This document shows positions 32,357 through 40,940 of a stretch of 64,000 bases of DNA, piece by piece. This stretch comes from Acidobacteriota bacterium (GTDB taxonomy: Bacteria; Acidobacteriota; Blastocatellia; Chloracidobacteriales; Chloracidobacteriaceae). The notes beneath the pieces were generated by a model, which saw nothing but the letters and a program-made list of their open reading frames with translations, did no database searches and was not told the origin of the DNA. Both the position numbers and the translations under genes were made by a program. How positions within the stretch are numbered: position 1 is the first letter of the stretch; every line of letters begins with the position of its first letter. The stretch covers positions 1 through 64,000 of the forward strand of contig JACQXX010000010.1 in the NCBI GenBank assembly GCA_016208495.1, in the 5' to 3' direction.

Positions 32357-33154
32357 CTACTTCTGCTGTTTGGGTTCAAAGGGCAGGGAGCGATGCGGAG
32401 GATCTGGACGATTGGGGGGAGGCCGCCGCGACAGTCGCCCACGTCGCCGGAATTTGGCGGCGAGTGTTTCGCGGATAGGTGGGAATTTCCTGACTTCGAT
32501 CTGGTCGCGCACCCCACCATAGAAGTCTTTAAAATAGTTATACATGGACCATAGTGACGACACGACCACGGTCCACATCACCGCCCGCCCCAGCCCAAAA
32601 GCCAGAACCTGCAAATGATTGCCGCTAAAATCCCATTCCAGCAGGATGTTCAAGGCTTTCATCACGGCGAATCTTGATGTTGGTTCATCCAGTTGAGGCG
32701 GCCCACCATTCTGACTGCCCAGCATCAGCAGCGTAATGGCCACCACCTGGGACATCATTTTGAACTTCCCCATTTTGGAAGCTCCGATGGCTAATCCTTG
32801 TTGTGAGGCAATCGTGCGCAGTCCCGAGACGGCAAACTCACGTCCAATGATAATCACGACAGCCCACCCTGGCGCGAGTTTGTTTTCGACTAAAGAAATT
32901 AAAGCGGCTGAAATCAGGAGTTTATCCGCAATGGGGTCAAGCAAGGTTCCGAGGGTTGTCACTTCGCCACGGCGGCGGGCGAGATACCCATCAAGCAAAT
33001 CGGTAATCGAAGCCGCCACAAATAAAATAACCGCTGGAATCTGGCGGGGGATGCCGAACCAGTACTCAGAGATCTCGGTCATCAAGATCACCACCAGCAC
33101 CGGAACGATAAAAATGCGTGACAGCGTGAGTGTATTGGGAAGATTCAAACTCAA
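32357..33154 (-). CDS. pgsA: CDP-diacylglycerol--glycerol-3-phosphate 3-phosphatidyltransferase
   Basis: Makes phosphatidylglycerol phosphate at the inner membrane. The protein is 265 residues with several transmembrane helices. The CDP-alcohol phosphotransferase motif is complete: D52, D55-G56, A59-R60, G69, D73 and D77. The C-terminal 50 residues are a cytoplasmic Arg/Pro-rich tail (RRRGRLSRRPPPNRPDPP), longer than in the typical enzyme. It is divergent from the cytochrome gene at 33524. Confidence 0.92.
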   Translation of the reverse strand: MSLNLPNTLTLSRIFIVPVLVVILMTEISEYWFGIPRQIPAVILFVAASITDLLDGYLARRRGEVTTLGTLLDPIADKLLISAALISLVENKLAPGWAVVIIIGREFAVSGLRTIASQQGLAIGASKMGKFKMMSQVVAITLLMLGSQNGGPPQLDEPTSRFAVMKALNILLEWDFSGNHLQVLAFGLGRAVMWTVVVSSLWSMYNYFKDFYGGVRDQIEVRKFPPIRETLAAKFRRRGRLSRRPPPNRPDPPHRSLPFEPKQQK

Positions 33155-33523
33155 ACCTCTCGCTCGGGAAAAATGGGGTTTTGCATCTGAACAGTCGGGG
33201 TTGGGAATTGAGTTCTAAACCTGCGAGCCAAATAAGCACCAGGCGAGAAGGGAGTCAACAAGTGAGCGAATTGTTTTATGAAATAACCTGAATCAATATA
33301 GTGGGCTTGGGGCTTGGGAGTTGTCAACTGTCCCTCCGAAGACCCTGGAGAATGAAGAATAAAGAATGAAGAAAAGGAAGTTCCCCTGGTTTGTTTTCGG
33401 CATTCTTCAGGTTTGGTGTTCCTCATTTCTCAACCAGAGGTGCTGTTCTTGGCTTCAGACTGCTTTTTCTGGTACTTTCCTGCGCATTTCCTATTCTCTT
33501 CAGATTTCAGACACACAAACAAC
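33155..33523. other. Divergent intergenic region pgsA / di-heme cytochrome
   Basis: It holds a GGGCTTG heptamer pair (33303-33316) and a short AATGAAG-type array (33350-33371). The promoters for both divergent genes should be here, but no confident sigma-70 match is seen. Confidence 0.45.
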
Positions 33524-33811
33524 ATGGCCTTTCGAAAGCAAGATTGGATATTTGTCGGAATTGTGGTGGCAGTGGTTTTCATCCTGGCCGCACTTTCGTA
33601 TTTTGGACCTCATCCACCGGCGGTTCCGCCAATTCCGGCGCACCAAAGCCTGACATCGCAAACCACGCGTGTGGAATGTCTTGTCTGCCACGACCCTGAA
33701 AAAGGGCAGCCGCCTTCTGCTCGTCTAACCATCCGCCATCCCCAAAAATGGCGTGACGAAAAATTTTCCTGTTTAGGTTGTCATAAAATTCAGCGAGCCA
33801 CTGCAAAATAG
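33524..33811 (+). CDS. Small membrane-anchored di-heme c-type cytochrome
   Basis: 95 residues from ATG 33524. One N-terminal transmembrane helix (about residues 8-26) acts as signal anchor. A Pro-rich linker precedes two CxxCH haem-attachment motifs: CLVCH (52-56) and CLGCH (83-87). The sequence ends eight residues after the second. It is probably periplasmic and electron-carrying, but no oxidoreductase partner lies next to it. The frame continues upstream to 33413 with no relevant similarity. The final G of the stop codon is the first base of a GGGCTGA repeat. Confidence 0.82.
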   Translation: MAFRKQDWIFVGIVVAVVFILAALSYFGPHPPAVPPIPAHQSLTSQTTRVECLVCHDPEKGQPPSARLTIRHPQKWRDEKFSCLGCHKIQRATAK

Positions 33812-33907
33812 GGCTGAAGACTCGCCAGCTCGGGGCTGAAGAAGACGGTCTGAAGAAGGCGGGCTGAAGACTCGCCAGCTTGGGGCTGAAGAAGACGGGC
33901 TGAAGTT
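33811..33907. repeat. GGGCTGAAG repeat cluster
   Basis: Repeats of GGGCTGAAGACTCGCCAGCT and GGGCTGAAGAAGACG. The module GACTCGCCAGCTCGGGGC recurs with small changes here and at 62706-62723, and in reverse orientation at 35960-35985 and 47240-47263. Confidence 0.8.
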
Positions 33908-34079
33908 TAAAAAAATCAATCTGTTCGACCAGGAGTCAGAAACTGGGAACCAGGCGCATTCTTCATTCTTCCTCATTCATGTCGCGAAATTTCAAAAAAT
34001 TCACTATAGTGGCCGGTCTCTAATTTTCTTCATTTTCATCTCGAAATCTTCATAAGTTTTCATACTCAGGAGGAGTGCC

Positions 34080-35633
34080 ATGGCGAAAGCCAAAGCTGAA
34101 ACCAGCAAAACTGCAAAATCCACGACCGCAAAGACTTCGCAAACTGGACCTGCGGAATACAAAAACTTTATCGGTGGTCAATGGGTGCCCGCCACCAATG
34201 GCGAGACATTTGAAAACCGCAACCCGGCGGATACCCGCGATGTGGTTGGTGTATTTCCGAATTCGACGGTCGAAGACGTCAATCGCGCGGTTGATGCCGC
34301 TCGCGACGCCTACAAATCATGGCGGTTGGTCCCAGCCCCCAAACGCGCCGAAATGATTTTCCGGGTGGCTGATATTTTGGTTCGTCGCAAGGAAGAAATT
34401 TCCCGCGATATGACCCGCGAAATGGGCAAAATTCTGAAGGAAACCCGTGGGGATACTCAGGAAGCCATTGATATGGCGTACTTTGTGGCTGGCGAAGGCC
34501 GTCGGCTGTATGGTCATACCTCTCCTTCGGAACTGCGCAATAAATTTGCCATGTCGGTGCGCGATTCGGTTGGGGTGTGCGGCATGATTACCCCGTGGAA
34601 TTTCCCGATTGCAATTCCGTCGTGGAAACTCCTGCCAGCATTGTTGTGCGGCAACACTGCCGTGATCAAACCGGCTGAAGATACACCGCTTTCAGTCGTC
34701 AATTTCATGAAGGCGTTTGAAGAAGTTGGCCTTCCACCGGGTGTGGTCAATATGGTGACCGGATATGGAGCCACGGCTGGTAATCCACTGGTCAATCATC
34801 CCACGATTCGAGTTATCTCGTTTACTGGCTCAACCCAGACTGGTCGGGTGATTTCCACGCAAGCTGCCGCCAATGGCAAACGCTGCAGCCTCGAAATGGG
34901 TGGCAAAAATGCCATCATCGTGATGGATGACGCCAATCTGGACCTGGCGGTTGATGGGGCACTCTGGGGCGCGTTTGGAACATCAGGTCAACGCTGCACC
35001 GCTTCATCACGGCTGATTGTCCACAAGAAAGTTGTCAAAAAGTTTTCCGCCGCGCTGGTTGAGCGTGTCAAAGCGTTGCGAGTTGGCCCAGGACTTGATG
35101 ACCGCAGTGAAATGGGACCCGTTATCAACCAGAAGCAAATGGAGAAGGTGCTCGGATATATCGAAACTGGCAAAACCAAAGACAAAGCCAAACTCCTGTG
35201 CGGTGGCGAACGCCTGACCGAAGGCGATTTGCAGTACGGATATTTCATCGCTCCGACGGTGTTTGGCGAGGTTGATGCCAAAGCCACGATTGCCCAGGAA
35301 GAAATTTTTGGTCCGGTCACGACCATTATTCCCTGCGACAGCTTTGACCATGCCATTGAGATTGCCAACGGAGTTGAGTATGGATTGTCATCCTCAATCT
35401 ACACTGGTGATGTCAACCGTGCATTTTCAGCCCTGCGCGATCTGGAAACGGGCATTTGTTATGTGAATGCCCCAACGATTGGTGCTGAAGTCCACCTGCC
35501 ATTTGGCGGTACCAAGGGCACGGGCAATGGTCACCGCGAAGGCGGTCTGGAAGCGTTTGATGTGTACACCGAATGGAAGTCCATTTACGTTGACTTCAGC
35601 GGTGTCCTGCAAAAAGCCCAGATTGAAGACTAA
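34080..35633 (+). CDS. NAD(P)-dependent aldehyde dehydrogenase
   Basis: 517 residues. Catalytic cysteine C306 lies in [10 protein letters not shown], with the general-base glutamate in [12 protein letters not shown]. The cofactor site GSTQTGRVI and the N-terminal [12 protein letters not shown] segment are present. The pattern resembles aldehyde dehydrogenases of the alpha-ketoglutarate-semialdehyde/ALDH7-like groups; the substrate is not determinable. A 25-residue Lys/Thr/Ala-rich extension precedes the catalytic domain, which otherwise begins at [19 protein letters not shown] supports the ATG. The gene is followed by GGGCTGA heptamers 6 bp after the stop. Confidence 0.93.
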   Translation: MAKAKAETSKTAKSTTAKTSQTGPAEYKNFIGGQWVPATNGETFENRNPADTRDVVGVFPNSTVEDVNRAVDAARDAYKSWRLVPAPKRAEMIFRVADILVRRKEEISRDMTREMGKILKETRGDTQEAIDMAYFVAGEGRRLYGHTSPSELRNKFAMSVRDSVGVCGMITPWNFPIAIPSWKLLPALLCGNTAVIKPAEDTPLSVVNFMKAFEEVGLPPGVVNMVTGYGATAGNPLVNHPTIRVISFTGSTQTGRVISTQAAANGKRCSLEMGGKNAIIVMDDANLDLAVDGALWGAFGTSGQRCTASSRLIVHKKVVKKFSAALVERVKALRVGPGLDDRSEMGPVINQKQMEKVLGYIETGKTKDKAKLLCGGERLTEGDLQYGYFIAPTVFGEVDAKATIAQEEIFGPVTTIIPCDSFDHAIEIANGVEYGLSSSIYTGDVNRAFSALRDLETGICYVNAPTIGAEVHLPFGGTKGTGNGHREGGLEAFDVYTEWKSIYVDFSGVLQKAQIED

Positions 35634-35639
35634 AACCCA

Positions 35640-36010
35640 GGGCTGAGGGCTGAGGGCTGAGGGCCATAAGCGGCAGGATAAGGGAACAGAGCCCAATCTG
35701 GACAGGGGACAAGGGGACAAGGGGGACAAGGAGAAAAAATATTCTCCCGCTCCCAACGTCGGTCGGAGGATCTCCTTGTCTCTTTGTCTCTCCTAGCTCC
35801 TTGTCTCAAACAGGCCCACATTTCCTTATCCTGGCGCTTATGGGGCTGAAACCTTCGGGTGGAAGACAACGGGCTGAAGAAAGTGGGCTGAAGAAAGTGG
35901 GATGAAGAACTGGTTTTATTTCATCCCTCATCCCTCATCCCTCATCCTTCATCCCTTCGATTGCTCCGAGCTTGCGAGTCTTTCTGCCCCAAGCCCCAAG
36001 CCCTGGTTCT
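35640..36010. repeat. Composite repeat region between aldehyde dehydrogenase and M61 peptidase
   Basis: Four kinds of array lie in order: GGGCTGA (35640-35663), GACAAGGG-type (35700-35732) with its inverse CTCCTTGTCTCTTTGTCTC (35769-35810), GGGCTGAAGAAAGT (35870-35905), and TCATCCC (35930-35959). A dispersed segment CATCCTTCATCCCTTCGATT follows (from 35943) and is repeated at 47221. No gene is seen in this 520-bp gap. Confidence 0.85.
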
Positions 36011-36155
36011 TTATTTTCCTTCCTGCACGTTCCTTCCAGTTTGTTGGCTGTTCCTGCCTTTTGATGGGTCTCTGCTGCCCAGGCCGCACGTGGATTTCGG
36101 AAAGTACCGTACTTGCCGAAAACACAAATCACGATACATTCTTTGAGGTTTTGAT

Positions 36156-37967
36156 TTGAAACCGGTAGTCCATGCCTTTGTTTTCTCGATTTTGACTCTG
36201 GTGATGGCGATGACGATTGAAGCTGGCCAGAATGGCCGAACCATTGAATATGCACTCACCCCAGGCGTGCCAAATTCGCATTTGATCGAAGTTCAAATCA
36301 CTTATACCCCACCGACAGCCGTGGCTTCGGTTGATTTTGCGATTCCCGCCTGGCGGCCTGGACGATATAAAATTCAAAACTATGCGCGCAATGTGCGGGA
36401 GTTTGCCGCCGTCAACGAACGCAACCAGCGGCTCAAAACTGAGAAAATCGACAAAAACACCTGGCGGGTGAATGGTCAAACATTCAAGCAAATCACGGTT
36501 CGCTATAAAGTCTATGCCAATGTGTTTGATGCCGGTTCAACGCTTCTCAACGAAGACGAGTTGTACTGGAATGGGACCAACCTGTTGATGTATGTGGTTG
36601 GGCACAAGGATCAACCGACCCGGTTGCAAGTCAATGTTCCTCCTTCCTGGCGGATTGCGACTGGTTTGCAGAAGACTCGTGAACCCAATGTGTTTCTGGC
36701 GGCCAACTATCACGTGCTGGCCGATGCGCCTGGAATTGCCAGCCCAACCCTGGAGGTTGTGTCATTTGACCATGACGGTGCCCGATATTTCCTGGCTTTT
36801 CAGGGAGAGGTGGAATATGACAGGCGGGAGCTGGCAGATAATCTGAGGCGAACCGTGGTGGAAGCCCTCAAAATCTTTGGAAAAGCGCCATTTAGTGAAT
36901 ACTGGTTTCTGTTTCATGTTTTGCCGGATGCCCGCTATCACGGTGTTGAGCATCTGAATTCAACTTCGATTACCGTGCCGTCGGCGACCTTTACCACCGG
37001 GTGGGGACTCAATCGGTTTTATTCAATCAGCACCCACGAATTCTTCCACGTCTGGAATGTTAAACGCCTTTATCCGCAAGTCCTTGCCTCGATTGACTAT
37101 TCACAGGAGATTTACACGCGCAATCTGTGGTTTGCCGAAGGCATCACGACCTATTATGACGACTTGCTCTGCAAGCGGGCCGGATTGGTCACTGTCGCCG
37201 GGTATCTGGATGGGCTGGCCGGCAATATTACGACCCAGCAGAATTCGGTCGGACGCAAACTTACTTCGGCGGCTCAAGCCAGTTTTGACGAATGGCTGAC
37301 CCCGGATGATGCCGCCAATGTCGAGACTGACATTTACACGAAGGGGGCGCTTCTGGGGCTATTGCTCGATATGGCGGTGCGGCATCGAACGGATAATCAA
37401 AAAACGCTCGATGATGTGATGCGCTACCTGTATGCCACCTACGCCCAGAAGGGAATTGGATTCCCGGAAGACGGAATCCAGAAAGCCTGCGAAGCCGTGA
37501 CCGGCAGTAGCTTCGCTGAGTTTTTTGAAGCCTATGTGGCTGGTGTCAAGGAATTACCCTACAGAGAATCACTCGACATTGCCGGGGTTGATGTTGTTGA
37601 AGGTCGAACCATAGACACGGCTGAGAGCGTGTTTGGCGTAACTTTCGGAGGGGATGAAAAACAGGTCACACTGGCCCAGGTTCGACCAGATGAAGCCGGA
37701 TTTCGGGCTGGATTGGATAAAGGGGACATCCTGGCTGCGATTGAGTTTGAACAAGTTACAGCCGCATCACTCCCAGTGCTCTGCCGCAAGCATAAGCCGG
37801 GTGAGCAAGTCAAAGTTCATGTCTTTCGTCGTGGGCGCTTACGCGAACTCAGCGTTACCTTGCAGGAAAGCACCAGTCTGCGGTATGAAGTTCGGGTGCG
37901 ACAAAATCTGACCACCCGACAACAAAAGGTTTTCAATTCGTGGCTCAATGAGCCGTCAAACAAATGA
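36156..37967 (+). CDS. M61 glycyl-aminopeptidase-family protein with PDZ domain
   Basis: 603 residues. The start is TTG at 36156 with GAGG 7 bp upstream; it preserves a signal peptide (MKPVVHAFVFSILTLVMAMTIEAG), so the protein is probably periplasmic. The N-terminal beta domain is followed by the gluzincin motif H294-E-F-F-H298 and the downstream glutamate in WFAEGITTYY. A PDZ domain occupies roughly residues 490-580 (VRPDEAGFRAGLDKGDILAA). Family members are zinc metallopeptidases. The stop codon lies inside an AATGAAG heptamer array. Confidence 0.9.
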   Translation: MKPVVHAFVFSILTLVMAMTIEAGQNGRTIEYALTPGVPNSHLIEVQITYTPPTAVASVDFAIPAWRPGRYKIQNYARNVREFAAVNERNQRLKTEKIDKNTWRVNGQTFKQITVRYKVYANVFDAGSTLLNEDELYWNGTNLLMYVVGHKDQPTRLQVNVPPSWRIATGLQKTREPNVFLAANYHVLADAPGIASPTLEVVSFDHDGARYFLAFQGEVEYDRRELADNLRRTVVEALKIFGKAPFSEYWFLFHVLPDARYHGVEHLNSTSITVPSATFTTGWGLNRFYSISTHEFFHVWNVKRLYPQVLASIDYSQEIYTRNLWFAEGITTYYDDLLCKRAGLVTVAGYLDGLAGNITTQQNSVGRKLTSAAQASFDEWLTPDDAANVETDIYTKGALLGLLLDMAVRHRTDNQKTLDDVMRYLYATYAQKGIGFPEDGIQKACEAVTGSSFAEFFEAYVAGVKELPYRESLDIAGVDVVEGRTIDTAESVFGVTFGGDEKQVTLAQVRPDEAGFRAGLDKGDILAAIEFEQVTAASLPVLCRKHKPGEQVKVHVFRRGRLRELSVTLQESTSLRYEVRVRQNLTTRQQKVFNSWLNEPSNK

Positions 37968-38004
37968 AGAATGAAGAAAGTGGTTAGTGGTTAGTGGTTA
38001 GTAA
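37963..38004. repeat. Heptamer array with changing unit, overlapping the M61 stop
   Basis: Six units in one unbroken 7-bp register: AATGAAG, AATGAAG, AAAGTGG, TTAGTGG, TTAGTGG, TTAGTAA. The unit sequence changes but the spacing does not. The TGA stop of the peptidase is inside the first unit. Confidence 0.92.
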
Positions 38005-38088
38005 TTGGTTCTTAGGGACTGTAAAAAATCAACTTCCCGTTTTCGTTTGGGAATCAGGCATTTGGATTGAGCATCCCGGAGGGCTGCA

Positions 38089-38270
38089 GTTCGGATAGCC
38101 GGTGGTTGCTCGGCTACAAGGAGCTACCACCGGGAACAGGTTCGTTCTCTCCAGTGCTCCCCCGCTTCGCCCGCGCCCCTGCGGGGCGCGGGCGAAGCGG
38201 GGGAGCAACAAGGGGTGGCCTTTGGATCCGGTGGTAGGCCCAAAGCGGCCAACCGACCGGCTATCCGAAC
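38089..38270. repeat. Long inverted-repeat element next to the AtuA-like fragment
   Basis: Outer arms GTTCGGATAGCCGGT (38089-38103) / ACCGGCTATCCGAAC (38256-38270) are perfect. Inner arms CTACCACCGG (38124-38133) / CCGGTGGTAG (38228-38237) match. The core is a perfect 25-bp GC-rich stem (38155-38179 / 38183-38207) with loop TGC. A further small hairpin ACCGCTTCGCGGT follows at 38274-38286. No coding capacity. The architecture is like that of the element at 23413-23657. Confidence 0.88.
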
Positions 38271-38291
38271 GGCACCGCTTCGCGGTGTGCG

Positions 38292-38555
38292 TTGCGGCCT
38301 GAATTTTATCCTGTTTTGTGCCAGGAAGTGACGGCTGAACGGGTCAAGCAGCATTTTGATGGAATCTGTTTGGGGGAGGTCGAACGATTTGAGCTGCCAA
38401 ATCTCGAAGCATTGAACTTTCTCCTGCATCATTCGCTCGGGGGGGGTGGAACGCTATCGCTCAAGACGGACGCCCAGGGGAAGACCTATAGTTCGGCACT
38501 CTTGCGCATGGAAATTGAAGTACCGGAATCGCTGGTTGAATTGATTCAATCATGA
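38292..38555 (+). pseudogene. AtuA-like C-terminal domain, truncated at the 5' end
   Basis: The 87 codons from TTG 38292 match the end of the small AtuA-type ferredoxin-fold domain: ELPNLEALNFLLHHSLGGGG, then SLKTDAQGKTYSSALLRMEIEVP. Family members start with a conserved AHARSGDKGD-like segment about 35 residues further upstream. That segment is missing, and the position is occupied by the long inverted repeat ending near 38286. The frame is open only from 38238, inside the repeat, and no ribosome binding site is present. It is probably a remnant; the downstream part keeps an intact frame, so the loss may be recent. Confidence 0.7.
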
Positions 38556-38953
38556 GGATTTGGGCACCGAAAAACGGGTACAAATTTTTGTCTCGCTCTC
38601 TGCATTTCTGGGGAAGTTGTGGTAGAGTGTGCTGCTTTCACGGCAGCAGGTGTATTTCCATCCAAAGCCACATTTCCAAACGCAGCCATACCTGACGGCT
38701 GAAGCTGTGGCCCGGACACGCCCTTCCAGAAGGCATCACTCAGCACTCATGTCAGGCGGACACCTTCAACGCATCAACTTGATCGAAAAGGGGAACGCCT
38801 GGTAATTGGCACATTGCTCTCATCTCAACACGTCTTGATGGTTTAGCCATTGGGTGTCCTGTCGAAATTACGTGTCCGTCACACCATAATTCCGGAGAGG
38901 GGCGGCGCTCCTCCTCGACCTCAGGGCCGAGGGTCTCGCGCCGAAGAAATTTA
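38556..38953. other. Intergenic region before the helix-hairpin-helix gene
   Basis: 398 bp with no recognisable gene, tandem array or strong terminator. It probably carries the promoter of the gene at 38954, but no confident match is seen. Confidence 0.4.
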
Positions 38954-40594
38954 ATGAACCGGCTCAGCAATCTTGAACACTTTATTGTCGATATTGAAGA
39001 CAGCACCACCTTGCTGAAGCTTTACCTGGATCGGCTCAGACGTGCTCCCAGTAAAGCCGCAACCTACTGCGAGGCGATTTGCCAGCATAGCGAGGAAATC
39101 GCCCAGGCGGTGCATCTGCTCAAACGTGAGCTCTATACCCCTGACGGTTCACTTTCTCCGGGCATTTCATTTCATCTGGCTGCCAGTATCGAGAGTTTGT
39201 CGGACCTGGCGGAACTGATTCAGTACTCAGCCTTGCGGTTAGCCACCCAGCAGGTAACCAACCCTGGGGAAGTAACCGATTCGGTAACCCAGGCAACATC
39301 CTGTTTTGAAGGTGTGGTGCGGAGTTTAAGCAATATCGAGGTGCCTTTTGACCTGAGCCAGGTCAACCGAATTACCCACCATTTGCGGACGTTGCTCAGT
39401 GCCGGTTCCATCTCGGCCCAGGCCAACGCGACCGGTTCGTTGCAGGGGCCTTCGACGCTGTCTCCGCCGCCACCGCAGGAAGCCGAAGTTTTATTCAGTG
39501 CGGAAGATGATCCGTTTGATGAACTGGCCCTGGGCGAAGACTTTTTCGATGATGTAATTGGCGGGCTGGATAATGCACTCGATAGTGCCCTGCGTGGATC
39601 GGCTGAAAGCGACGGCTTTGATGTCCATGCGATGACCACCGGGGAACTCTCCGAGGCCGCCGCCGCCGAGATGTTGACTGGCAGCGGTCATGGGTTTGGC
39701 CATCACGAAGAATATGCGATTGAAACCCCAAGCGATGACCTGCGAGACTTGTTTGCCAATATCGCTGCGGCCTACGTCCAACCAGTCAAGGAATTTATTG
39801 CTGAATTGCGACGCGGGAAGGTTTCAAAGGAATGGCTTGAAATTTGTCGTCCTTCGGTGCAGAGCATTGGTCGGGCGGCAGAGTCAATGGAATACTTTGA
39901 ATTGTATCGTCGGTTGCGATCCTTTGATGAATATCTGGCGGGTGCCCAGCAGGAACCTGACAACCGGGCGATTAAGTCCAACTGGCAAGCCAAATTGATG
40001 AAGGCGTATGCCGACCTTGAAGAATTCCTGCCGCAAACCTTCCAGATTCCAGAAGATTCAGAGTCACCCGAAGGCATTATCATCAATTCTTTGTTGAAGC
40101 AGGTTAAAGGCGTTGGTCAGGGCACCATCAAGAAGTTGTTCTCAATCGGTATGACCAGCCTGGATGTCTATTTTGTCGCTTCGCCTGGTGACATTGCCGC
40201 GGCGGCGGGAATTAAAGTCTGGCTGGCAGAGCGCATTTGCGACCGCTTCCGTCAGTATCAACAGCAGCTCCAGCAACTGAGCGAAGCCGGGAACCAGGAA
40301 AGCAAACGCCTGAACGAAATTGGTGAATGCCTCGAAGAACTCAAACGCCAGCAGTTCCTCTTCAAACGCGCCACACTGGAAGACTGGTACAGTCAAAGTG
40401 AGTCATCCGAAAAGAAGCGTTTCCGCAAAGACCGCCAGCAGGTCATGTGGCGGCTCAACGTCTTGCTGGCCGAACTTGGCCAAATGGAACTCATTCAGGA
40501 AATTAAGAATCTGGTCTTCGAAAAACGCATTGAGCGTCTCCAGGAATATTTAGATGCCCAGCAAGGCGCCAACCGTGCGGCTGGGGAAGCCTGA
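38954..40594 (+). CDS. Helix-hairpin-helix protein with helical N-terminal region
   Basis: 546 residues, no signal peptide. Residues 1-150 are mainly helical. Residues 150-260 are acidic, Pro/Ser-rich and probably disordered. Residues 260-360 are helical (DLRDLFANIAAAYVQPVKEF) and resemble phosphotransfer or chemotaxis-type bundles. Residues 383-435 form two helix-hairpin-helix units (KGVGQGTIKKLFSIG, PGDIAAAAGIKVWLAERIC). A coiled coil follows (residues 435-540). Specific function unknown. The neighbouring DUF4388/receiver protein suggests a signalling pair, which is inference. A GCGAGTA heptamer array follows the stop. Confidence 0.8.
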   Translation: MNRLSNLEHFIVDIEDSTTLLKLYLDRLRRAPSKAATYCEAICQHSEEIAQAVHLLKRELYTPDGSLSPGISFHLAASIESLSDLAELIQYSALRLATQQVTNPGEVTDSVTQATSCFEGVVRSLSNIEVPFDLSQVNRITHHLRTLLSAGSISAQANATGSLQGPSTLSPPPPQEAEVLFSAEDDPFDELALGEDFFDDVIGGLDNALDSALRGSAESDGFDVHAMTTGELSEAAAAEMLTGSGHGFGHHEEYAIETPSDDLRDLFANIAAAYVQPVKEFIAELRRGKVSKEWLEICRPSVQSIGRAAESMEYFELYRRLRSFDEYLAGAQQEPDNRAIKSNWQAKLMKAYADLEEFLPQTFQIPEDSESPEGIIINSLLKQVKGVGQGTIKKLFSIGMTSLDVYFVASPGDIAAAAGIKVWLAERICDRFRQYQQQLQQLSEAGNQESKRLNEIGECLEELKRQQFLFKRATLEDWYSQSESSEKKRFRKDRQQVMWRLNVLLAELGQMELIQEIKNLVFEKRIERLQEYLDAQQGANRAAGEA

Positions 40595-40599
40595 AAAGA

Positions 40600-40627
40600 G
40601 CGAGTAGCGAGTAGCGAGTAGCGAGTA
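40600..40627. repeat. GCGAGTA heptamer array, left member of an inverted pair
   Basis: Four exact units start 6 bp after the stop codon at 40592-40594. The inverted counterpart (TACTCGC, TACTCAC, TACTCGC) is at 40875-40895. Confidence 0.93.
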
Positions 40628-40649
40628 GTCAATCCTTTATTTCTCAGTG

Positions 40650-40752
40650 CCTTGTCATAAGCTTTTCAGAGATAGTGGACCTGGTAAGTGTTTGATTTTT
40701 CTGCATTTCTCTTCGTGGTTAAAATGTCTGGAATTTTTCGATAAGATACTTA
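40650..40752. repeat. Dispersed 110-bp element, copy 1
   Basis: It shares CTTGTCATAAG, GTAAGTGTTTGATT, CTTCGTGGTT, AAAATGTCT and GGAATTTT in the same order with the reverse complement of 55573-55685. No coding capacity. Confidence 0.75.
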
Positions 40753-40874
40753 GAAATTATCTCAAAACACCAATTTAGCCAGGCTAAGTGTTGAGAACAG
40801 ATTTTATTTTAGCGATTTGAGATAGTCTCTTAGGGGTATGCATGTTCTACGCTCCTCTATAAAATCTACCTGAC

Positions 40875-40912
40875 TACTCGCTACTCACTACTCGCTTTCA
40901 GTTCGCTATTTC
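40875..40912. repeat. TACTCGC heptamer array, right member of an inverted pair
   Basis: Three exact units plus two degenerate ones (TTTCAGT, TCGCTAT) end 28 bp before the next start codon. Complementary to the array at 40600. Confidence 0.88.
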
Positions 40913-40940
40913 GCTAACTCTCTTTAAAGGTTCAATTGCC

